A DNA stretch of 64,000 bases. It comes from Schizophyllum amplum (taxonomy: Eukaryota > Basidiomycota > Agaricomycetes > Agaricales > Schizophyllaceae). Below are positions 54,999 to 64,000 of this stretch, one piece after another. The notes below the pieces were generated by a model. It was not told the DNA's origin, ran no database searches, and worked only from the letters and a program-made list of their open reading frames with translations. Each line of letters begins with the position of its first letter. The stretch's first letter is position 1. A program made the position numbers and the translations under genes. The DNA lies in NCBI GenBank assembly GCA_007026445.1, contig VDMD01000093.1, positions 1 through 64,000 of the forward strand, in the 5' to 3' direction.

Positions 54999-57900
54999 GG
55001 TGAAGGGTGTGGATGAGGGGAAAGTGCAGGCTGCGCTTTTATGACCCAGGCTCTTATACGGTGGCAGCAAATGCGCTGACAGAGAATGACGCCCGGTACA
55101 CTGCCATACAGGGGTCGAGAGGAGCCTCGCTCGCTCGTGATGTCATGTTGAGAATGGACGGCGCTCCGGACCGATCAGGTGACCGTGGGCGAATCAGATA
55201 CTTAGATTCGCAGACGATAACACGTTTTCCGTTCACCGCTCACTTGCTTTCGACCACCATCTCGTTGCCCACTGTCCTCGCTATATCCTACTCTAGACTT
55301 CTCACCTGCCTTTACTCTTACTCAATACTCAATGTTCATCACTGTCGTACACTCCGCCGTGCCTGTGCGCTTGCCATTCGTTGGGGCTGTTCCCTCGGTG
55401 CGGATGAACTCGAGCGGAACGGACGACCGCTAGGCCTTCCCAGTCTCCGAGCTCAGTATCGGGAGCATCTTCTAGCATCCACGCATCCCCTAGGGTGCAT
55501 GATCATGCAGCACAACTATCAGGAATTTCCCCCGAAGCCCTTCTTCATATGCGGTTCGGGCGCCTATAGGTATGCCATGACGGTCTAGACCTGCATTTCT
55601 TGTGGGCTCTCCCCACTTCAATGCTCACAAGGCGCGGGTTACAGCTGTTATCTATCCATCTATACGGTTTCCAACTCCGCGAAATTGGCGTCCGTTGCAC
55701 TGGGCCAAGGCTCTCCGCGTCCCCCATCCGCGGCGCCAAAAGCCATCCCGGCGTGTCTTCGTTATGCTTCGTTGGGATTTTGCTCCGAGCATGTCCTCGA
55801 GGCGGCGGCCCCCGTCAGGATGGGTTACTCGAGGCGTGGCAGGCTCCTCGAGGCAGTATAATCAACGATTTCGAAGGAACAAGGGACACCCCTTAATCGA
55901 GGTTGTAACCCTTATGCCTCGTTGCTTGGCCCCATCTTGCATGTCGATGCCGAGGGCGCCCCTGCAAGAACTCTAAAGGTAGAATCACGCCGCCGCCTCC
56001 GGGCTTCAAACGCGACGACGGCGCGAACGACATGAGGCGCCCTATGTTGATTGGTCTTACAACGCCCCCGCAGCGCTCCGTTTGCGTGGCCAGACGGCCC
56101 AGTCGCCGGATGCGTGCTATCTGGTCCTCAGACACGTTCATGGTCATCAACTTCCTCGTGTACTTGGTGATACGGACGCGTCCTTGGTCCGACTCCGACC
56201 GCGCCACCTCCGATTGAAGGTGAGCATCTGACCGTGCCAATGTTGCGCCTTGCATGCATTGACTGATACTACAGGAGGATAACGAGGGATTGCAGAGATC
56301 TACCATGGAGTTATCCTGCGTGAGTTCCGCGTAAGATGAACGCGAAGCCTTGGCGAAGCCCTTCTAAACACACTGTAGGGATCCGCGATACGCAGGTATC
56401 GGGCTGGTCGGTTGCGCTGGGCGCTGCCTTCCGGTTTCTTATGTCGCGATCGCGTCCCGGCTCCAGTCGCATCGACTTCTCCAGGTCTTCTCCCTGCTCG
56501 ATCTATATTGCGCTGATGTACAGAAAGCGCCATCGATAAAACGGGATGCCCTTTTTCAGAACAACGATACGGCGTCTGCCGGCGGCGCTGACGCGTTTGA
56601 CTGCCATTGTTGACGCCTCTGATGCCTCGTTGCCGCCCAGGGCACACTAGAGTGGGTTTACCGGTACCCAGCTGACGCATCTTCGGTGCGAGCAGGGTTT
56701 AGGGCAAGATATAGGAGGTGAGTCCCATGTCTTTGCCGGGGCTTTGGGTTGACAAGATCGCATGAAGGGCGCGGACACGCAGTATGGACCAGATGGGAAA
56801 GGGCGGCACAGACCGACGGCCCGCGATGCGTGGGGAAGACTCAGAAATATAGGCTATCGGTGTCCTCGACCGGTGGTGGCCAATCCTCAGCCCCCTCCGC
56901 GAACGGTGCGGTCGCAGACCAGACCTTTGCATCGACTGCAACAGGACGGCCGTCGCTTTTTCCCTAGCAGGAGCGAAGCTATCGCCGAAGTCGGTCCTGT
57001 GGCTGAGGTCAAGTTCGCGCGCTACCTGCGCCTGTTGTGATTGGCCTCCGAGGGTACCCCGTGATGCTTACACCATCCACAGCTCCAGCATTCGTCTTCG
57101 TTCTTCTTCGCGTGACTGGGACAACCATCTGCAGACTACGTGAAGACATGGAGGAATGGGCCGCCTGGTCCGGTCAGCATCTTTTCGCGCGTCTGCTGTG
57201 CGACGGTCATGATGTGCCGACGTATATCGTGCGGGTCGAGCATGGGAAATGCATGGGCGTGTTTGTCATTTTGTTGGGGGCGCGACGGCGGACGCCGCCA
57301 AACGTATCCTCTGCGTCGCTCGCACGTAATGGGAAGAGGCGAGAGAGCGCAATGTATGTCATCCCTTTGTATTATCGGGGGAATCCTGCTGAGTGCCACC
57401 AGGGAAAGGCGCCCGCGGCGCGCGGAAGGCCATCTTTACGCTCTCCATCGGCAAAGCAACATGTACGTGCGCGTTGTGAAATCGAACCAGAATCGAACCT
57501 GGGTTATTATGGCGCTCGGAGCCAGTATGTAATGGATCAGAACTGTGCACCCTCGTGCGCTTCTCTTCGCAGATACACCTGCGAGCCCGGGGAGCGCGAA
57601 GTCGGGGGCGGCGCGCTAGGGGAGTCACATGCGCCGCATTCTCTTGAGCAGCGGACGTGCGTGGGGGCGCTACTGTGGTCTGTGATGTGAGGTATGGGGC
57701 GGGTAAAGTGCGTGCGCTTGCCGTCGTCGACCCGCCAGTGACCCATTGGTGCGGCGGACGCTTCGCGGGGGGCAGTGTATCAGAGAAGACGGGGCCCGCC
57801 TTCCGCGATGCCCGCGCAGCATGTGGGTGGCTGCTCTCGCTGCGGGGGGCGTCTTTAGGGCAGGCACCTCAGAGGCGTGTCTTACCGATGCCGATGCGGC

Positions 57901-58296
57901 AGCGCGCTCCGACGTTGCTTCAATGATGGACTTTCTGGACGGACGCGCGGGTCGCGGGTCGCGGGTCGGTACATAGTGCGCTTGCGTCTGGTACGCGTCG
58001 CGGACGCGTCTGGGGCGCGTAGGGACTGCCTTCTGGCTCTGACGATGTGGGATAGAGAAATAGGCTGTGAATAGAATTAATTACTGGTTCATGTTCGACT
58101 TCAGGGACCGGAGATGGAGGAAATATTGGAAATTTAGGGTGCAGCGTGTCGGGGTGCAGCTGCCGGTTTAGGAAGGAGCTCCGTCAATTGTAATTCGTGG
58201 TATTTCCGCAACTTGTCTTTAACCGTCTTGACCTTCTCTTTATCGCTCGAGCTATCCCCCTTGTTTGCCCAGCACGCTGTTCGCAGGCCCTGTTAA
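54999..58296. other. Long intergenic region, no confident gene
   Basis: About 3.3 kb with many short overlapping frames and no recognised domain. A minus-strand segment at about 56000-56220 (reading VSEDQIARIRRLGRLATQTE) is the most protein-like part, but it lacks a clear gene structure. It also contains the long upstream region of the GATA-factor gene. Confidence 0.4.
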
Positions 58297-58386
58297 ATGC
58301 CCAACATTATCAATCTCAAGTTCAAGGCGCGCCCTTCTTTCCCCCATGCCGTTCCGATTGATAACGAGCGCCATGCAGGGAAATAA
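58297..58386 (+). other. Upstream ORF overlapping the GATA-factor start
   Basis: ATG 58297 opens a 29-codon frame that ends at TAA 58384-58386, after the candidate main start codons at 58346 and 58373 in another frame. If the leader covers it, ribosomes starting here would pass the main start. It might instead be part of an unseen upstream exon. Confidence 0.4.
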
Positions 58387-61172
58387 ATCCTTCGTCGCGT
58401 TCAGCAACCTCAATGACACCGAGAGCCTGACGAAGACGTGGAAGGTACGCCCTAGGTCGTTGTTACACGCGGCAGGGCGCTTAGCTTATATGCGCCCACA
58501 GGTCTGCACCAAGGTCGCCAGCTTCCTCGAGCAGGGCCAGCGCCTCGAGAACCTCAGCTGGCGGCTCTGGCACCTCCAGAACTTGATGGTGGACACCGAC
58601 AACGCCAAGTCGAAGCGGGACTTCAAGAAGCTCAGCAAGCACATGGGCGACAAGCTCGACCGCGAGAAGGGCAGGTGCGTGAACTATCCCCCGCCGCGCG
58701 AACCCTGCGCCCTGACACGATCCATAGGTCCATCGAGGAGCTCGAGGCGCCCGACTTTAGGCGGAACCCATCGTCCGACCTCATCCGCCAGCGCGCGGTC
58801 GAGAAGGAGCGCAACCGCGAGGCGAGCCAGAACACACAGCCGGGTGCGATCAACCGCATGCAATTCACCTTCAGCGTCGAGCAGCCCTCCCCCGCCTCCA
58901 ACGCGCCCGTCCCCAAGCCCGACTTCAAGCCCTCGTCCGAGTTCGCCAAGCGCCCCCGCGCCCCGCGCCCAAATGTCGACGACATGGTCGTCGAGGATGA
59001 AAGCAAGCCGCAGCAGGCCCGCTCCAGCCCCCAGGCCTCGTACGATCACACCCACCAAGCGTCGCTCCACTTTCCCTCCGTCTTCTCCAACGACTTCGGC
59101 CCCTCTGCTCTCCTCTACTCCGCGCCCTCCGTCTCGAATCGCATGACCTACGGCGAAGGTGTCGCGCAACAGTACAACGAGTTCAGCATCCCTCGTCCTA
59201 CGATCGAGCTCCCCCTCGACGATCTCCTCAACACCGTCGACGCCGCCGACAGTCCTGGCGACTGGAGGCGCTACGGCGCTGCGGACTCTGATCAGCACCA
59301 GACGCACCAGGACATCAGGATGTCCGACATGCAACAGCAAAACCAGGCTCAGCAGTCCGCCACGTACAACAAGTCTACTTCCCCGGCCTCCTCCTCCGCG
59401 TCTGCCACCTCTTCTTCCTCTGCCGGCCACACTAGCGACTCCGACAGCAGCAGCGACTCGGAGGACGACTCCAGCGACCCTGGCCTGAGCAATCAGCTCC
59501 GTCAGACGGCGCCAATGTCCCACCACATGCCGGAGCCAGTGCCACAGACCGTCGCGCCGTCGAAGGTGAACTCGATGTTCACCGACCGCGCGAGCACGCC
59601 CATCGCGCGCCCGAGTCTCTTGGTCAACACCAAGTCGGGTTCGACTTCGTCGCGTGCGCCGGGTCCCTCCGCTACGGTCACGAACATGTCCGCCGCGTCG
59701 CTCCGCAGCGCCAACAACAACACCGCACCGGGCGGCGTCAAGGCAGAGTGCTCGAACTGCGGCGCCACACATACGCCTCTATGGCGCCGTGGGCTCAACG
59801 ACGAACTCAACTGCAACGCATGTGGATTGTATTGCAAGTTGGTGAGTTTTCCATCTCTCCCAAGTCTTGGTACACGTAGCTAAACATTCTATAGCACAAG
59901 CGCCCACGCCCCAAGAGCATGCGCAACAACAATGACGGCGGGCGCAACAACAGCCAGCCTCGTCAAGAGGTCGCCGACGTGATGGGTAACCCAGCTGCTC
60001 TGCCTCGCGCTAACTACGGATCTCACGCGCCGCCAGCGCAATGCTACAATTGCCACACGACGGCAACACCGCTTTGGCGCAAGGATGACGAGGGCAAAAC
60101 CGTCTGCAATGCGTACGTGACCCTTCATTTCGCTTCTTTTTGTTACTCACTGCTCCACCCTAGGTGTGGTCTCTACTACAAATTGCACGGCACGTCCCGG
60201 CCGATTTCGATGAAGTCAGATATCATCCGCAAGCGCTCCCGTCATGAGGCCGCCCGCGCGGCGGCGGCAGGGCGCGCGAACGGGTTCGGCGAGACCCCAT
60301 CGGCGAGTCCCGGCGTCAGCCGCCGAGCGTCGCCGTCGCGGGATGCTTCGCCCGTGCTCGCGCCGGATTCGACGACGGTGCAGCAGCAGACGTACGAGTA
60401 CGTGCAGGCGCCGCAGCAGCAGCAGGACGAGCAGCAGCAGCAACAGCAACAGCACCAGTCGTACGCGCAGCCGATGTCCGCACAGAATGGCAACAACAAC
60501 ACGTCGTCGGAGCTGATGAACGCGCTTGGGCAGGACAACAGCGGACAGGAGCAGCAGTACCAGACGACGTTCCAGAACAGCTTCCCCGGTCCGTACAATC
60601 CTGACCACCTGACGCTGCAGTACCCGAGCGAGAACCCGCTGCCGTTTACATCCGCGGATGTGTCCGACTACGACCTCACGACGAGCCCGCGCACGAGCAA
60701 GCGGCGGCGCATGAGCGTCGACTCCGCGTCCGAGCCGCCGTCCTCCGCGGTCTCATACGGCTCGTACAACGACGGGTACTCCTCGGGTGCGGCGTCGGGC
60801 ATGAGCAGCGGCGTGACGAGCTCGAATCACTCGCAGCGGTCTTCCATGTCCGACTTCCCCTTCTCGTCCTTCCCCTCGTACAACTGGAACACGGGCCCCA
60901 TCATGCGCAACCAGAACAGCAACGCGTACTGGCACCCGCCTATGCTCCCTCAGCAGAACGAGTACCACCAGCCGGCGGAGAACCCGATGGACCTGTTCCA
61001 CCCGCCGATGCTCCCGCAGCACGAGGAGGACCTGTTCTCGGCGTACCTGCACCCGCCGATGGCGATCCCGGATGACCAATCGTCGCAGATGGGCCAGCAG
61101 ATCCATCCGCCGATGATCTGGCCGGACTACTCTCACGACCATGGCTACGACAACTCTATGCACGCGTACTAA
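58346..61172 (+). CDS. GATA transcription factor with AreA-type N-terminus and two zinc fingers
   Basis: Exons 58346-58444, 58502-58674, 58728-59841, 59895-60112 and 60164-61172 give 870 aa. Residues about 18-80 match the GATA-N (DUF1752) region of AreA/Gaf1-type regulators ([14 protein letters not shown], then [16 protein letters not shown]). Two C-x2-C-x17-18-C-x2-C fingers follow: [18 protein letters not shown] to [15 protein letters not shown], and [19 protein letters not shown] to [15 protein letters not shown], the second continuing [15 protein letters not shown]. Both finger-coding regions are split by an intron. Long Ser-, Gln- and Asn-rich activation-type segments surround them. The tail has four HPPM motifs. 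Family knowledge suggests nitrogen- or TOR-linked nuclear regulation; iron-type GATA regulators also have two fingers but lack this N-terminus. Start 58346 or 58373 is possible. Confidence 0.88.
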
Positions 61173-62440
61173 ACGCCATTATGCCCGCCCCCTCTATGTT
61201 ATATGCCGCCATGTAGATATCTCGTGTACGACCGCGCATGACTCGGACATGGTTTCCCGCAGGTGTTGTTCTCGCCCTCGTCGCCGTGTTATCGTCCGCT
61301 GTCGCCGCGCCGTCGCTCATCGCTGTATCTGTTGTTGTACTTATGCTCTCGAAGAACGCTCACATCATGTGCTCCGTCACCGGCATTCCACATTGCATAT
61401 TCTCCCTCCTTCTCATCCATCGACTGTACTTACCATCCCTTTCTCCTTCTTTCCCTTCTCCCCTCGCTTCCTTCCCCTTGACGACCTTTTTATTCTTTAA
61501 AGATGCCGGGACCTGCTCTTCGCTCCGCTATGCCCGCTGCTTATTCCCTCTTGTATACCACTCACGCCCTTTTTGACCGCTCACATCCATCTGTCCTCAT
61601 ATACGTACTCGACATCCTTCCTGTTGTACATAACTATGCGAAGGTTTGCGCTTCCAAACCCAGAATACGACTTGTTGTATCAACGCGCGTGTTGGTAAGT
61701 CACTAGTCAAGATTCCTGCATGGATAATTCGGCTGATGATGCGCAGATCTGCAGCTGGTCTAGGAGCAGCGACCGTTTTGTGGGGCAAGAAGTCCGGCCA
61801 TTTGTTTGCTTGTGTTGACACGTGTGGGTCCTTATTGGATGTCGGACCGTCACACCGGGTTGTGGACCGTTAAAGTCGACCGTCTACGTTTGCAACACTG
61901 AAGCTCTGAGATTCCGACGTCAGGCATTCAAAAATGCTTCATTGTTCTCACTAAGTACATACTGCCAGCTTGACCTAAAGGACTCGCAAGGATGTTTGGT
62001 GCGCACATTCATCGCCGGATAGTATCGTCCGATCCTGTTCCCTCCATCTGACTTGTATGTCCAGTTCGATGCAGATTGGCCGACATGACGTGCGTTCCTC
62101 AGCCTAGCTCAATATAGAGTGCTGGACTCGCGGAATGTGCCGGATGGAATGCTCAAACCTACTGTAACGTCGTCTCTCATTCATTCTTCCATCACCGAGA
62201 CAGCACTCTGGAGGCGCCTAGATGATGGTGGGCGGGAACCGCCTCCTGCCTATCAGCTCAGTGCTCAGTCATGAGGCGCGTATCCAATGGACTTACATCC
62301 GTCCATCGCGGAGTAGACTATCGGCAGTAGCCAATCTGCGAAAATGCGCAAGGTCGGGCATTGGACTGACATCGGGCTCTGCTTCTTGTTCTCTCTCATC
62401 CGCCATCTCTGCGCCTACTTGGTCATCGTCACGATAGACG
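61173..62440. other. Intergenic stretch between GATA factor and permease copy 2
   Basis: Pyrimidine-rich 3-prime region of the GATA-factor gene (about 61260-61620), then upstream DNA of the permease. No gene recognised. Confidence 0.5.
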
Positions 62441-64000
62441 ATGAGTTCAAGGAAGGAAGGCTCCATCGAGATCGACGATGTGCGCGCTGTCGACGACCTC
62501 AAGGAGCTCGGCTACGAGCAAGAGCTGGTGAGGGTGAGTGCATGCTCTTCACTCTAGATACACTCTGCTGAACAGGCGGTCAGTCAAGACGGCTTCCGCA
62601 TATACTCTTCAGTGCGTCTGCCCTATGAAGTTCGTAGCTCATTCTCTGACGCTCAATCGCAGTGACGTTGGGTGAGACTCCATGTACGCGCTGAGACGCG
62701 TATGTCGTGGCTGAGCGAGTGTTCCTGTAGCAATCCTGGCAGTTCGTATGTCGTCAACATTTTCCAGATGCACCCTGATATGACGGATTGCCCACAGCCT
62801 GCGGCCTAGCAGCGCCCATCGCGACATCCCTTGTCGGTGGAGGGCCTGCGTCAATGTTCTGGGGGTACGTAGTCAAATCAACGTGGCCGGCCGTCTCAGA
62901 GAATCTGCCCCTGATCCATGTTTCCTCATAGGCTTCTCCTCGTATCCCTGCTCTCCCTCTTCGTCGCCCTTTCTTTGGGCGAGATTGCCTCTAAGTACCC
63001 CACGTCTGCAGGCGCGTACTACTGGTGCTACCGTCTTGCTCCCGCGCGCCACCGCCTTCTGCTTTCCTATATCACTGGCTGGTTAATTGTCACCGGCGAC
63101 TGGATGCTCGCTTTGAGTGTTTCCTTCGTACGTCATGCGTGAAGTGCCCTTTGACCATGTCTAACGGCCTTGCAGGCAACAGCGCAGTTCTTCGTCGCTG
63201 GGGTGGCCATTTTTCACCCTGCATGGGAAGCGACGGCGTGGCAGACATGTGCGCTTTCCCCTATGCCCACCTGACGGATTGATAGCTCATCAGTTACTTT
63301 TCTATCCCGCAGATCTCGTTTTTCTTGGAGTTTTGCTAATTACTAGCACGTTCTGCATATTCTTCAACCGTCACCTGCCTATGCTAGAGGTACGTGTGAT
63401 TCTTCAATATAGCGCGCAGCACCAGCCTTACTCTCCCAATAAGATCGTCTCCGCATACTGGATGGTTATCGGCCTAGTCGGTACACGACTTCACTTTCGG
63501 GAGATCTTTTCTTCACTCACGCGGCAGCTCAGTCATGCTGGTCTGTCTCTCCGTTGAGGCGAAGGTCGGAAGACACTCTGCAGTGTTCGCCTTTACGCAT
63601 TTCGACGCGTCGTTCTCTGGATGGTCTCCCGGATGGACCTTCTTTATTGGCTTATTTCCCGTGAGTTGGAATCACTGCTAATACGGCGTGCCAACTGAGG
63701 ATGCGCCTTACAGGCAGGCTACACGTTTTCTGGAGTTGGCATGAGTGCGTGCATTGTCTAATCTCATCATCCTTGACCGTCTTATGTTATTCTTCAGTCG
63801 CCAGCATGGCAGAGGAAGTGCATAAACCTTCCATCAACCTCCCGCGAGCGATGGTATGGTCGGTCCCGATTGGATGCTTGATGGGTGTTGTTTTCATTCT
63901 CCCTATCAACTTCACGCTGCCGGATATCGGTGTGCTACTGAGTGGTGCGTGCGTATCTGACTATGGCTCGAGCCGTATTGATTTGCCTGACAGTCGCATC
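62441..64000 (+). CDS. Amino-acid permease (APC superfamily), copy 2, cut by the window edge
   Basis: Close paralogue of the minus-strand permease at 45842-48331, reading right and truncated at 64000. Exon 1 (62441-62533) encodes a 31-residue start with RAVDDLKELGYEQELVR. Then come GLAAPIATSLVGGGPASMFW, SLGEIASKYPTSAGAYYWCY, YITGWLIVTGDWMLALSVSF, an exon with DLVFLGVLLITSTFCIFFNR, SFSGWSPGWTFFIGLFP and AEEVHKPSINLPRAMVWSVP. Intron positions match copy 1. As in copy 1 the first-helix region between exon 1 and GLAAP (62534-62805) cannot be modelled with confidence. The last third lies outside the window. Confidence 0.8.

Noticed and set aside
55007..55588. 193-codon plus-strand frame
   Set aside because: It begins without an ATG in the promoter of the 84-aa gene and shows no protein-like composition or splice structure.
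57475..57535. Possible tRNA gene on the minus strand (GGTTCGATTCTGG resembles a T-arm/B box)
   Set aside because: No matching acceptor stem or A box can be placed at the right distance upstream.

Overview
The window looks like nuclear DNA of a filamentous basidiomycete, most likely an Agaricomycete. Genes are GC-rich and carry many short introns (about 45-80 nt, GT...AG with CTNAC-type branch sites). The proteins are typical of mushrooms: a GATA factor with an AreA-type N-terminus, an SLM1-like PH protein, secreted double-psi beta-barrel and lipase proteins, and APC permeases. No bacterial operon features, rRNA, tRNA or CRISPR array were found.

Left edge (1-5852). Two copies of an unrecognised protein family (A at 334-1062, B at about 2809-3387) flank intron-containing fragments of an acyl-CoA oxidase gene and a La (Lupus La/Lhp1) gene. 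The stretch reads as a mosaic of broken genes. A TATA box then precedes an intact two-exon gene (4391-5852) for a highly charged, probably nuclear protein.

Centre (about 6446-43032). This is the dominant feature: a tandem segmental array with a period of about 11.2-11.7 kb. Each unit starts with an SLM1-like gene (helical/F-BAR-like region plus PH domain) whose start codons lie at 6583, 17769, 29514 and 41122. Only the fourth copy is complete (five exons, 570 aa). Copies 1-3 share an enlarged third intron, two in-frame deletions in the PH region and loss of the natural C-terminus, and copy 2 also has a frameshift. The roughly 9.5 kb spacers are alike in all three units. In order they hold a polypyrimidine tract, a purine-rich minisatellite, a 21-bp VNTR, a minus-strand TATA-box unit with several intron signals, a plus-strand multi-exon gene-like unit (open end to end only in unit 2), tandem intron-exon cassettes with a GC hairpin, and a roughly 44-bp minisatellite. 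Units 3 and 4 share a stretch of about 2.1 kb in which I saw no difference, which points to very recent exchange or conversion. I recognise no transposase, helicase, reverse transcriptase or other mobility gene in the spacers.

Right flank (43033-64000). Ordinary gene space: a small unknown protein (+), an alpha/beta hydrolase (-), an amino-acid permease (-), a secreted RlpA-like beta-barrel protein (-), a secreted class-2 lipase (+), an 84-aa unknown protein (-), a two-finger GATA factor (+) and a second permease (+) running off the right edge. The two permeases are close paralogues in opposite orientation, starting about 14 kb apart. Exon coordinates are manual splice predictions; nothing was aligned by software.
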